Of a stretch of 64,000 bases of DNA, positions 51,136 to 63,775 are shown in pieces. Position 1 is the stretch's first letter; the number at the start of each line of letters is the position of its first letter. This DNA is from an uncultured Haliea sp. Lineage in GTDB: Bacteria; Pseudomonadota; Gammaproteobacteria; Pseudomonadales; Halieaceae. A model generated the notes under the pieces. It saw nothing but the letters and a program-made list of their open reading frames with translations, had not been told where the DNA came from and did no database searches. The stretch spans positions 1 through 64,000 of the forward strand of contig CAMYIZ010000067.1 in assembly GCA_947258585.1 (NCBI GenBank). The letters run 5' to 3'. Made by a program: the position numbers and the translations under genes.

Positions 51136-53286
51136 TTATAACAATTGCAGCTTCGCGTACTGCACCACCAGCCACTTGCTGCCCTCGAAGTCGAAGTTCA
51201 CCTCCACCCGCGCGTTGTTGCCCCGGCCTTCGAAATTGAGCACCACGCCCTCGCCGAAAACCTGGTGGTAGACCCGCTGGCCCAGGGCGATACCGGTATC
51301 CGGCACCGCGGCCTGGGACAGGCTGCTGACCGGGCGGCTGATGGCCGTGTGCAGACGCACCTCCCGCAACAGCTCCGCAGGGATCTCCCGAATAAATCGG
51401 CTTGGCGTGTTGTAGCTCTCACTGCCGTGGATGCGGCGGGACTCAGCGTAGGTGATCACCAGCCGCTGCATGGCCCGGGTGATGCCGACGTAGGCCAGGC
51501 GCCGCTCTTCTTCCAGCCGGCCCGGCTCCTCCAGGGACATGCGGTGGGGAAACAGGTTCTCCTCCATCCCCGCCAGGAAGACCAGGGGAAACTCCAGGCC
51601 CTTGGCGGAGTGCAGGGTCATCAGCTGTACGCTGTCCTCAAAGTCGTCTGCCTGGGCATCGCCCGCATCCAGGGCGGCGTTGTCGAGAAACTGCTGCAGC
51701 GGTGACAGCTCTTCGCCCCCGGGGCTGAACTGCTTGGCGGCGCTGACCAGTTCCTCCAGGTTCTCCACCCGGGCCTGACCCTTTTCCCCTTTCTCGTTGC
51801 GGTGGAAATCCACCAGCCCGGAGCCCTCGATGACATGCTCCACCAGCTCTTCCAGGGCGAGCTCATCGGTGCCCGAGTCGAGCTCGTTGATCAGCACCTG
51901 GAATCCCTCCAGCGCGCCCAGGGCGCGGGCCGGCAGCAGCTTCTCCTCGCGGGCGCCGTTGATGGCCGCCCACAGGGGGATACCGCGTTCCCGGGTCAGC
52001 TGGCGCAGGGTCTCGAGGGTCTTGCTGCCGATACCCCGTGGCGGAGTATTGATGACGCGCTCAATGGCTGCGTCGTCTCCCCGGTTAGTAAGTAGTCGCA
52101 TATAGGCCAGGGCATTGCGGATTTCCAGGCGCTCGTAGAAGCGCTGGCCTCCGTAGATGCGGTAGGGAATGCCACTGCGAATCAGGGCTTCTTCCAGCAC
52201 CCGGGACTGGGCATTGGAGCGATACAAAATGGCGATGGAGGCGCGTTCATTGCCGTCGCTGATCCAGGCCTCCGCCTGCTCGACGATAAAGCGGGCCTCG
52301 TCCTGCTCGTTGAACCCGGCATAGAGCGAAATGGGCTCACCGGACTCACCCTCGGTCCACAGCTCCTTGCCGAGACGGCCGAAATTGTGGGCGATGACGC
52401 CGTTGGCGGCCTGCAGGATGGTCTGGGTGGAGCGGTAGTTCTGCTCCAGACGCACTGTCCGGGTACCGCTGAAGTCCTCGCCGAATCGCTGGATGTTCTC
52501 GATTTTGGCGCCGCGCCAGCCGTAAATGGACTGGTCGTCGTCCCCCACCGCCACCACCGGGATGCGATCCCCCGCCAGCACGCGGAGCCAGGCGTACTGG
52601 ATGGTGTTGGTATCCTGGAACTCGTCCACCAGGATCTGGCGAAAGCGGTCGCGGTAGTGTTGCAGCACCGCGGGACTGTGCAGCCACAGTTCGTGGGCGC
52701 GCAGCAACAGTTCGGCAAAGTCCACCAGTCCGCCGCGCTCGCAGGCCGCCTCGTAGGCCCGGTAAACCTGCTGCATGGTCTGGGCGAACAGGTCTCCCGG
52801 GGGCGGGTTGATATGGGCCGCACGCAGACCCTCATCCTTCTGCGCATTGATGTACCACTGGGCCTGCCGCGGCGGCCAGCGGGACTCTTCCAGCTCCAGC
52901 TCCCGGCATACCCGCTTGACCAGCCGCAGCTGGTCGTCGCTGTCCAGGATCTGGAAATTCTGCGGCAGCTTTGCCTCCTTCCAGTGTGCTTTCAGCAAGC
53001 GGTGAGCGAGGCCGTGAAACGTCCCGACCCACATGCCATGGGCCGGGATGTGCAGCATCTCCTCGATGCGCGAGCGCATTTCCCTGGCCGCCTTGTTGGT
53101 AAAGGTCACGGCGAGTATCGCCCAGGGCGACACGTCCTGGGCGCGGATCAGCCAGGCGATACGGTGCACCAGCACCCGGGTCTTGCCGCTGCCTGCGCCT
53201 GCCAGCACCAGCAGATTCGGGCTGTCGTCGGCGACGGCCTCGCGCTGGGCATCGTTTAGGGGGGAGAGAATATCGGAAACATCCAT
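51136..53286 (-). CDS. uvrD: DNA helicase II (UvrD)
   Basis: A superfamily 1A 3'-5' helicase of nucleotide-excision and mismatch repair. The 716 residues match E. coli (720). Walker A LVLAGAGSGKTRVLVHRIAWL (about 26-46), VTFTNKAAREMRSRI, VDEFQDTNTIQYAWL near 220-234, GDDDQSIYGWRGA, and LMTLHSAKGLEFPLVFLAGMEENLFPH near 560-586 are present, with a C-terminal Tudor-like tail. No LexA-like CTGT-N8-ACAG box was found upstream. It is divergent from the SPOR gene. Confidence 0.97.
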   Translation of the reverse strand: MDVSDILSPLNDAQREAVADDSPNLLVLAGAGSGKTRVLVHRIAWLIRAQDVSPWAILAVTFTNKAAREMRSRIEEMLHIPAHGMWVGTFHGLAHRLLKAHWKEAKLPQNFQILDSDDQLRLVKRVCRELELEESRWPPRQAQWYINAQKDEGLRAAHINPPPGDLFAQTMQQVYRAYEAACERGGLVDFAELLLRAHELWLHSPAVLQHYRDRFRQILVDEFQDTNTIQYAWLRVLAGDRIPVVAVGDDDQSIYGWRGAKIENIQRFGEDFSGTRTVRLEQNYRSTQTILQAANGVIAHNFGRLGKELWTEGESGEPISLYAGFNEQDEARFIVEQAEAWISDGNERASIAILYRSNAQSRVLEEALIRSGIPYRIYGGQRFYERLEIRNALAYMRLLTNRGDDAAIERVINTPPRGIGSKTLETLRQLTRERGIPLWAAINGAREEKLLPARALGALEGFQVLINELDSGTDELALEELVEHVIEGSGLVDFHRNEKGEKGQARVENLEELVSAAKQFSPGGEELSPLQQFLDNAALDAGDAQADDFEDSVQLMTLHSAKGLEFPLVFLAGMEENLFPHRMSLEEPGRLEEERRLAYVGITRAMQRLVITYAESRRIHGSESYNTPSRFIREIPAELLREVRLHTAISRPVSSLSQAAVPDTGIALGQRVYHQVFGEGVVLNFEGRGNNARVEVNFDFEGSKWLVVQYAKLQLL

Positions 53287-53426
53287 TGCCGTATTCTACC
53301 CAAATTATGGCGCCGGCGAACGAGCAATTCTGCTCTCCTGTTGTCCAATTGGCGTCCCCGCAGAGCATTGGCCGCGGCCCTCTGTTAAGATTCGCGAAGG
53401 CCACAGGGGCGGACCGGAGTGACAGG

Positions 53427-54473
53427 ATGAGCAACGACAGGCGCGATGATCGGGACCAGGAAAACTCCGCGGAGGACTGGAACCCCTGGCTGGACGAAGA
53501 TTCCAGTGAGGATGACCTGCCCAGCTTCAGTCACGACAGTGACGAGGAAGAAGCCGGTTTCCGCCGCTACGACGAGTCCAGCGTCCGCGACCCGCTGGAT
53601 GAGAATGAGGATGGGGAGGAGGACGACGAGAGCGGCGGCTCCCTGGCAGACAGCGAACCGCCGGCGCTGGCCATGCCGCCCGCAAGCCCGGTCAGGGCTG
53701 CTCCACCCGCCTACAAGCCACAGGAAGAGGCGTTTTCCTCCGAGGACGAGGACGAGGAGGATGATTACGATGACATGGATTCCTGGGATGAAGAGGAGCA
53801 ACAGGATGACGAGTACCGGCCGACCGAGGCTTCCCGCTTCACCGACACCTGGCCTGTCGGGCTGATCGCCGTTGCCGCGCTGGCGCTGGTGCTGCTTGCA
53901 GCCGGTGGCTATGGTGTCATGAAGCAGCGCGCAGCCATGGAGCAGGAAATTCGTGACCTGCAGGCACTGCTGGCGGTGGCCGCGAAGCCCGAGGAAATCA
54001 GCGACACCCGCGCCAGCCTCAGCAGCCTGGAAGAAGACAACCGCGAACTGCGCGCGACCCTCGGCGCGCTGCGGGATGAAAATCGCCAGCTCAGCGACAC
54101 CTTGGCGGGGCTGGAACAACAACTCGTCGCCCAACGCAACGCCACCGCCCGTGCCGCTCCGGCGCCGGCAGCCGCGAAACCACCGCAGCCGGCCGCCCAG
54201 GCGGCGCCTGCCAGGGTTTCGCCTGCGAACGTGAGCAGCGGCGACTGGTTCGTCAATTTCAGCAGCTACAGTGATCGCAGCGTGGCCGAGCAGTGGGCCG
54301 CGCGCCTGCGGCCAGGAACCGGCAAGGTCACGGTCACCGAGACCCAGCGCAATGGCGAAACCCTTTACCGGGTGCGGGTTGCCGGCCTGGCTTCGGAAAG
54401 CCAGGCGCAGACGATGGCACGCAAACTGGAAACCGATTACGGACTGCCCAAACTCTGGGTGGGCCGCGAATAG
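53427..54473 (+). CDS. SPOR domain protein with acidic cytoplasmic region
   Basis: A 348-residue single-pass inner-membrane protein. Residues 1-133 are strongly acidic, with long Asp/Glu runs, followed by a membrane segment (WPVGLIAVAALALVLLAAGGYGVM, about 142-165), a coiled coil (about 170-235), an Ala/Pro linker and a C-terminal SPOR domain (about 272-348) starting GDWFVNFSSYSDRSVAEQWAARL. SPOR domains bind septal, amidase-processed peptidoglycan, so a division-site role is likely. The ATG at 53427 has ACAGG upstream; the open frame before it runs through the uvrD promoter. Confidence 0.88.
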   Translation: MSNDRRDDRDQENSAEDWNPWLDEDSSEDDLPSFSHDSDEEEAGFRRYDESSVRDPLDENEDGEEDDESGGSLADSEPPALAMPPASPVRAAPPAYKPQEEAFSSEDEDEEDDYDDMDSWDEEEQQDDEYRPTEASRFTDTWPVGLIAVAALALVLLAAGGYGVMKQRAAMEQEIRDLQALLAVAAKPEEISDTRASLSSLEEDNRELRATLGALRDENRQLSDTLAGLEQQLVAQRNATARAAPAPAAAKPPQPAAQAAPARVSPANVSSGDWFVNFSSYSDRSVAEQWAARLRPGTGKVTVTETQRNGETLYRVRVAGLASESQAQTMARKLETDYGLPKLWVGRE

Positions 54474-54547
54474 GCAAGCCTTGCACCAGCTTGGCAGCAA
54501 CCCCCGGGGCTGCTAAGGTTCACCCAAACTCACTGAGGAGCACCACC

Positions 54548-54916
54548 ATGAAAGTTGTAAATTCCCTGCTGGCAGTACTCGCCCTGGGCAGTTCCGTGGC
54601 AATGGCGGAGTGTGTCCAGCCTGAGGCCCCGGCCCTGCCCGATGGCGCCTCTGCCACCATGGACGAAATGATTGCCGGCCAGCAGGCCGTGAAGACCTTC
54701 CAGGCTGCGAATCTCGAGTACATGGGTTGCCTGGAGGGCGAATTCACCGCGGCAAAGACGGCAATAGAAGGCGGCAAGGCGGAAGATCCGAAGGCGCTGC
54801 AAGCGGCCTATGAGAAATCCATTGACGCCTACAATGCCGCGGTCTCCACCGAGGAGGCGGTTGCCGGCCAGTTCAATACGGAAATCCGCGAATACCGCGC
54901 CGCCAACCCGGGCTGA
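54548..54916 (+). CDS. Small exported protein, function unknown
   Basis: A 122-residue protein with a clear signal peptide (MKVVNSLLAVLALGSSVAMA, cleavage before ECVQPE). The mature part is mostly helical and acidic, with two Cys (ECVQP near the new N-terminus and MGCLEGEF mid-chain) that could form a disulfide. The start has GAGGAG seven bases upstream. I recognise no family; helix-rich proteins of this kind are common in marine gammaproteobacteria. It lies 74 bp after the SPOR gene and converges on oxyR. Confidence 0.8.
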   Translation: MKVVNSLLAVLALGSSVAMAECVQPEAPALPDGASATMDEMIAGQQAVKTFQAANLEYMGCLEGEFTAAKTAIEGGKAEDPKALQAAYEKSIDAYNAAVSTEEAVAGQFNTEIREYRAANPG

Positions 54917-54924
54917 CAGGTTGC

Positions 54925-54958
54925 GGGTCGGGTTGGGCCCCTGCGCTCCTCCCGACCC
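54925..54958. terminator. Inverted repeat between the small exported protein and oxyR
   Basis: GGGTCGGG (54925-54932) and CCCGACCC (54951-54958) are perfect 8-base arms with an 18-base loop, followed by AAATTCCCC. It lies in the 58-bp gap between convergent genes and could stop transcription from both sides; the U-tract is weak. Confidence 0.55.
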
Positions 54959-54974
54959 AAATTCCCCCTGCTGG

Positions 54975-55889
54975 CTACCGCACTGCAGCTGCTGCGTGAG
55001 CAGCCAGTTCCCTTTTGAACAGCTGCTTCAGCACCTCGATATTCGCCACGCCACCGAAGTTGGGGCGTACGATAAAGGCGATAGTCCGGTGCGGGCCCGG
55101 CTCATCAAGGTGCAGGGCATTGAGTTCGGAGCTGCCTGAGAGCAACTGATCGAGCGCCATCTCCGGCACCAGGGTGGAGCCCATGTGCCCCGCCACCATC
55201 TGGATCAGGGTATAGAGGCTCGCGCCCTCCAGGGTCTCATCGAGACTGGACGATTGCAGGTGACACACCGCCAGCGCGTGATCCTTGAGACAGTGCCCAT
55301 CCTTGAGCAGCATCAGGCTGAGTTCCCGCAGATCCCCCGCCTTGACCCGCGTCCGCTTGCCCAGCGGGCTGTCGCGGTGAGTCACCAGAAACAGGTCTTC
55401 CTCCCAGAACGGAAATGCCAGCAAGCCATCGTGGCTGTAGGGTAGTGCCAGGACCGCGGTGTCGAGTTCCCCCCTGCGCACCTTCTCCACCAGCACATGG
55501 GACTGTTCTTCCACAATGCTCAGGCGGAAATCGGGGTAATCGCGCCGGACCGTGGGCAATACCTTGGGCAGCAGGTAGGGCCCGATCGTCGGAATGACAC
55601 CCATGCTCAGGGGATAGCTCAAGGGATCCTTGCTATCCTGGGCGAGGCGATAGATGTCTTCCAGCTCGACCTGGATCGCTGATGCCCGTGCCAGGATCTG
55701 TTTACCCACCGGTGTCACCAGGACTTTCTTGTTGTCCCGCTCAAACAATTGAATACCGAGCTGGGACTCCAGCTCGGAAATCGCCGTACTCAGGGCCGAC
55801 TGGGAAATGGAGCACTGCTCCGCCGCCTTTTTGAAATGACGGGTATCGGCAACCGCGAGGGCATAGGTGAGTTGTTTCAGCGAGATCAT
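54975..55889 (-). CDS. oxyR: Hydrogen peroxide-sensing transcriptional regulator OxyR
   Basis: A LysR-family regulator of 304 residues from the ATG at 55889. The winged helix-turn-helix is FKKAAEQCSISQSALSTAISELESQLGIQLFER (about 18-50). The sensor domain has the redox motif DGHCLKDHALAVC, with the two Cys nine residues apart as in E. coli OxyR (Cys199 and Cys208), so reversible disulfide control is expected. In pseudomonads oxyR lies beside recG; here it sits 119 bp downstream of glmS on the same strand. Confidence 0.94.
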   Translation of the reverse strand: MISLKQLTYALAVADTRHFKKAAEQCSISQSALSTAISELESQLGIQLFERDNKKVLVTPVGKQILARASAIQVELEDIYRLAQDSKDPLSYPLSMGVIPTIGPYLLPKVLPTVRRDYPDFRLSIVEEQSHVLVEKVRRGELDTAVLALPYSHDGLLAFPFWEEDLFLVTHRDSPLGKRTRVKAGDLRELSLMLLKDGHCLKDHALAVCHLQSSSLDETLEGASLYTLIQMVAGHMGSTLVPEMALDQLLSGSSELNALHLDEPGPHRTIAFIVRPNFGGVANIEVLKQLFKRELAAHAAAAVR

Positions 55890-56008
55890 CAACCGTCGTC
55901 CTTCAGTTCAGGCCTGGCAGGCAACTCCCGGTACTGGCATAACGACCGGGAAGCATCGGGCGTCCCGCCGTCCGGCAAGGCTCCCGGCCAGCAGAATGTG
56001 ATTAACCG

Positions 56009-57838
56009 CTACTCCACCGTCACCGACTTCGCCAGATTCCGCGGCTTGTCGACATCCGTGCCCTTCTGTACGGCAACGTGGTAGGCCAGTAGCTGCAGGG
56101 CGACCGTGTAGACGATGGGCTTCAGCAGTTCCGGGCAGCTGGGCAACGCCAGTACATGGACCCTGGACTCATCGGCGAAGTGGGCTTCGCTGTCGGCAAA
56201 CACATACAGTTCGGCGCCGCGGGAACGCACTTCCTCCAGGTTGGACTTCAGTTTTTCCATCAACTCATCCCCCGGCGCAACCGCCACTACCGGCATCTCC
56301 GCGTCTACCAGGGCCAGGGGGCCGTGTTTCAGTTCTCCCGCCGGGTAGGCTTCGGCGTGGATGTAGGAGATTTCCTTGAGCTTCAGCGCCCCTTCAAGGG
56401 CGATCGGGTAGTAGATACCGCGACCGAGGAACAGGGCATGCTGGCGTTGAATGAAAGCGCCGGCCATGCGCTTGATCGCCGGATCCAGGCGCAGGGTTCG
56501 CTCCACATAGTCCGGCAGGCTGTGCAAAGCGGAGACAATGTCGGTGGCCACGGCCGGCGCCAGGGCATGGCGGCGGCCCAGCACCAGGGTCAGCATCAGG
56601 AACGCCGCCAGCTGGGTGGTAAAGGCCTTGGTAGAGGCCACCCCGATTTCGGCGCCGGCCCGGGTCAGGAACACGAGGTCCGATTCCCGCACCAGTGAGC
56701 TGTGGTCCACGTTGGCAATCACCAGGCTGGCGACAAAGGCTTCTTCCGTGGCATTGCGCAGGGCGGCCAGGGTGTCAGCGGTTTCTCCGGACTGGGACAC
56801 CGTGACCAGCAGGGTACCCGGATGCTGCACCCTTTTGCGGTAGCGGAATTCGGAGGCCACTTCTACCGCACAGGGAATGCCCGCCAGCTCCTCCAGCCAG
56901 TAGCGGGCAACCATCCCGGCGTGGTAGCTGGTGCCACAGGCGACAATCTGTACGGCTTTGACCTGGTCAAAGATGGCGCCCGCGTCCGCTCCAAACGCAC
57001 TGTCCTCGATCTCGCGGGTGCCGGCCACGGGTGTGGTGGCTGCCAATGCGCGGGGCTGCTCGAAAATCTCCTTGAGCATATAGTGCTCGTAATCACCCAG
57101 CCCGGTGCTCTCTTCCATGGCCGAAATCAGCGACATCTTGCGCTGCACCGGCTCCCCGGCGGCATTGCTGATTTGCACTGATGTCGCGGTGATCCTTACC
57201 AGGTCGCCCTCTTCCAGGTAGATGAAGCGGTCCGTCACCTGCCGCAGCGCCAGCTGGTCGGAGGCCAGGAAGTTTTCACCGATGCCCACGCCCACGACCA
57301 GCGGACTACCCTCGCGGGTACCGACCACCTCATCCGGGTGCTCGACGTCGATGGCAGCCAGGGCGTAGGCGCCCTGCAATCTCGGCACCACGGCCAGCAT
57401 CGCCTGATGCAGGTTGCGCCCTGCGTCCAGTTCCCGGTGCAGCAGGTGTGCGATCACTTCCGTATCGGTTGCCGACTGGAACTCATAGCCAGCGGCCTGC
57501 AATTCACTGCGCAATGTCGCGTGGTTTTCAATTATGCCATTGTGAACGATAGCCACCCGCTGGCCGGAGAGGTGCGGGTGGGCGTTGACTGCTGAGGGCA
57601 CGCCGTGGGTCGCCCAGCGAGTATGGGCGATACCCACGCAGCCGTACTTGGGGTCCATCGCCTGGGCCTGTTCCAGCTCCGCAACCTTGCCCTGGCGCTT
57701 GTGCAGGAGCAGGTTGTGCTCGCTGTCGATGAGGGCGATCCCCGCGGAATCATAGCCCCGGTATTCCAGCCGCCGCAGGCCCTCCAGCAGGATTTCCGAC
57801 ACCTCGCGACGGGCCGCCGCGGCAACAATTCCACACAT
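56009..57838 (-). CDS. glmS: Glutamine-fructose-6-phosphate aminotransferase (isomerizing)
   Basis: Makes glucosamine 6-phosphate, the first step to UDP-GlcNAc. The 609 residues equal the E. coli length. Cys2 of MCGIVAAAARREV is the glutaminase nucleophile. RWATHGVPSAVNAHPHLSG follows, and two SIS isomerase domains occupy about 285-609, with SQSGETADTLAALR and the C-terminal KPRNLAKSVTVE. It is the last gene of the atp-glmU-glmS cluster, 3 bp after glmU. Confidence 0.98.
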   Translation of the reverse strand: MCGIVAAAARREVSEILLEGLRRLEYRGYDSAGIALIDSEHNLLLHKRQGKVAELEQAQAMDPKYGCVGIAHTRWATHGVPSAVNAHPHLSGQRVAIVHNGIIENHATLRSELQAAGYEFQSATDTEVIAHLLHRELDAGRNLHQAMLAVVPRLQGAYALAAIDVEHPDEVVGTREGSPLVVGVGIGENFLASDQLALRQVTDRFIYLEEGDLVRITATSVQISNAAGEPVQRKMSLISAMEESTGLGDYEHYMLKEIFEQPRALAATTPVAGTREIEDSAFGADAGAIFDQVKAVQIVACGTSYHAGMVARYWLEELAGIPCAVEVASEFRYRKRVQHPGTLLVTVSQSGETADTLAALRNATEEAFVASLVIANVDHSSLVRESDLVFLTRAGAEIGVASTKAFTTQLAAFLMLTLVLGRRHALAPAVATDIVSALHSLPDYVERTLRLDPAIKRMAGAFIQRQHALFLGRGIYYPIALEGALKLKEISYIHAEAYPAGELKHGPLALVDAEMPVVAVAPGDELMEKLKSNLEEVRSRGAELYVFADSEAHFADESRVHVLALPSCPELLKPIVYTVALQLLAYHVAVQKGTDVDKPRNLAKSVTVE

Positions 57839-57841
57839 GTA

Positions 57842-59209
57842 TCAATCCTTGTCTGTTGTTCCCGGACGGGTCCAGCCCTTGATATTGCGCTGTTTGCCGC
57901 GGCCGACCGCCAGCTCCCCGGTTGCGACCGGGCGGGTTATCGTGGAGCCTGCCGCGACAAAGCCATCGGGGCCGATCTCCACCGGAGCCACCAGTGTCGC
58001 GTTGGAGCCCACGAATGCGCCATCACCGATACGGGTAATATGCTTGTTGACTCCATCGTAGTTGCAGGTAATCGTGCCGGCGCCGATATTCACTCCGCCG
58101 CCCATGTCACAGTCGCCGACGTAGGAGAGGTGATTGATCTTGCTACCGGCGCCAATGGCGGCTTTCTTGGTCTCGACGAAGTTGCCGACCCTGGCCTCGT
58201 CGCCGAGGCTGGTGCCGACTCGCAGGCGGGCAAAGGGACCGACAGTGCAGCCGCTACCCACCCTGGCCGACTGCAGGTGACTCATCGCACAGACTTCGCT
58301 GCCGGCGCCAATCGTGGTATCCCCGAGCACGCAGTTGGGACCGATGCTCACGCCATCCCCCAACACCACAGTGCCGGTAAAAACACAGTTCACGTCGATA
58401 AACACATCCCGGCCGCATTGCAGACTGCCGCGGATATCGATCCGGGCCGGGTCTGCCAACCTGACGCCCGCCTGCAGCAGCGCCTCGGCGCGCTGTCGCT
58501 GCAACTCACGTTCCAGGACACTGAGCTGCAACTGGTCATTGACGCCCATGACTGACAGCGCACTTTCCGCCGGGGCAGTTTGCACCACCACACCGTCCGC
58601 CAGGGCCAGGGACAGCACATCGGGCAGATAGTATTCCCGCTGTTGATTGCTGTTGCCCACGCGGGGCAGGTATCGATGCAGCAGCCTGGCCGGCGCCGCC
58701 AGGATGCCGGTATTCACCTCCCGCACCGCGCGCTCGAAATCGGTGGCATCCTTGTGTTCCACCACCGCCCTGAACTCACCGTCGGCATCGCGCAGGATTC
58801 GCCCGTAGCCCGCCGGGTCATCGAGACTGGCGGTCAGCAATGCCGGCGCACTCGCGGCGGCGCCCACCAGGGCCTCCAGGGTGGCCACGGGCACCAGGGG
58901 AACATCCCCGTAGAGCACAAGCACCGTGCTGTCGTCGCCGATGGCAGGCAATGCTTGCAGGACGGCGTGCCCGGTACCGAGCTGTTGCCGCTGTTCGACC
59001 CAGGACAATGCCTGGCCCTCACAGGCGGCGCGGACCTGGTCGGCACCGTGACCGGCAACCACGTGTATCGCTGCCGGAGAGAGCTGCCTGGCGCGGTCGA
59101 TGACATGCTGCAAGAGTGGCTTGCCCGCCAGCAGGTGCAGGACCTTGGGCAGGCTTGAACGCATGCGAGAGCCCTGGCCGGCAGCCAGGATGACGACTTC
59201 TAGAGACAT
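57842..59209 (-). CDS. glmU: Bifunctional UDP-N-acetylglucosamine pyrophosphorylase / glucosamine-1-phosphate N-acetyltransferase
   Basis: Acetylates glucosamine 1-phosphate and then forms UDP-GlcNAc for peptidoglycan and LPS. The 455 residues have the uridylyltransferase domain with LAAGQGSRMRSSLPKVLHLLAGKPLL (residues 7-32) and YGDVPLV, then a left-handed beta-helix acyltransferase domain rich in hexapeptide repeats (about 250-437) with the active-site His in INHLSYVGDCDMGGGVNIGAGTITCNYDG. It pairs with glmS. Confidence 0.98.
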   Translation of the reverse strand: MSLEVVILAAGQGSRMRSSLPKVLHLLAGKPLLQHVIDRARQLSPAAIHVVAGHGADQVRAACEGQALSWVEQRQQLGTGHAVLQALPAIGDDSTVLVLYGDVPLVPVATLEALVGAAASAPALLTASLDDPAGYGRILRDADGEFRAVVEHKDATDFERAVREVNTGILAAPARLLHRYLPRVGNSNQQREYYLPDVLSLALADGVVVQTAPAESALSVMGVNDQLQLSVLERELQRQRAEALLQAGVRLADPARIDIRGSLQCGRDVFIDVNCVFTGTVVLGDGVSIGPNCVLGDTTIGAGSEVCAMSHLQSARVGSGCTVGPFARLRVGTSLGDEARVGNFVETKKAAIGAGSKINHLSYVGDCDMGGGVNIGAGTITCNYDGVNKHITRIGDGAFVGSNATLVAPVEIGPDGFVAAGSTITRPVATGELAVGRGKQRNIKGWTRPGTTDKD

Positions 59210-59362
59210 TGCAGTATCCCGTTCTCGGGCGAGCTAGCGGAGCTGGACCACCGCTGCGCGCTGGCACTGGCCTGTGACATCGAGCATAGTAACGCCAAGA
59301 TGGGCCAAAACAACCCGCTGCAGGGGGCAACCGTCAGAATTGTGATGCAGGGCAAAGGATTT

Positions 59363-59383
59363 GGCCCCGCCAGTGCCGGGGCC
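59363..59383. terminator. Hairpin between atpC and glmU
   Basis: GGCCCCG-CCAGTGC-CGGGGCC is a perfect 7-bp stem, 18 bp after the atpC stop on the minus strand. It is followed on that strand by AAATCC rather than a U-tract, so it may attenuate rather than end the atp transcript. The rest of the 191-bp atpC-glmU gap holds no signal I can defend. Confidence 0.5.
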
Positions 59384-59400
59384 GGGGGGAAAGACCAGCC

Positions 59401-59829
59401 TCAGCCGCGGCCGGCCCGATTCTTCATTTTGCGCAGGGTCGCCAGCTGGGCTGCGGCTTCCGCGAGCTGTGCGGACGCCCGCCCGTAGTCGAAGTCTCCC
59501 GACTGGTTGGTCAGAGTGTGAACCGCTTCACGGCGGGCCTCTTCGGCGGCCGCTTCGTCCACGTCACCGGCGCGCAGGGCGGTATCAGCGAGGATGGAGA
59601 CAACCCCGGGCTGCACTTCGATAAATCCGCCCGAGACGTAGTACACCTCTTCCTCACCACCCTGCTTGACGATGCGAACGGGGCCCGGGATCAGCGATGA
59701 CAGCAGCGGAGCGTGGCCGTAGGTCACACCCATCTCACCGAGGTCAGCGGTAGCTACCAACATCTCAACCAGTCCGGAGAAGATTTCCTCCTCCGCACTG
59801 ACGATGTCGCAGTGAATTGTCATTGTCAT
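59401..59829 (-). CDS. atpC: ATP synthase F1 epsilon subunit
   Basis: A 142-residue subunit of the central stalk that couples rotation and inhibits ATP hydrolysis. [51 protein letters not shown] is the typical N-terminal beta-sandwich; a C-terminal helix pair (about 90-140) follows. It is the last F1 gene of the operon, 24 bp after atpD. Confidence 0.97.
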   Translation of the reverse strand: MTMTIHCDIVSAEEEIFSGLVEMLVATADLGEMGVTYGHAPLLSSLIPGPVRIVKQGGEEEVYYVSGGFIEVQPGVVSILADTALRAGDVDEAAAEEARREAVHTLTNQSGDFDYGRASAQLAEAAAQLATLRKMKNRAGRG

Positions 59830-59853
59830 CTTCAGCCCCTCTGTCGCGTTAAC

Positions 59854-62198
<2,345 letters not shown>

Positions 62199-62214
62199 CT
62201 GGTTGTCCTCGGGC

Positions 62215-63759
<1,545 letters not shown>

Positions 63760-63775
63760 GCTCTGTTCCTCAATC

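Noticed and set aside
53287-53426. LexA box upstream of uvrD
   Set aside because: No CTGT-N8-ACAG pattern is present in the divergent region.
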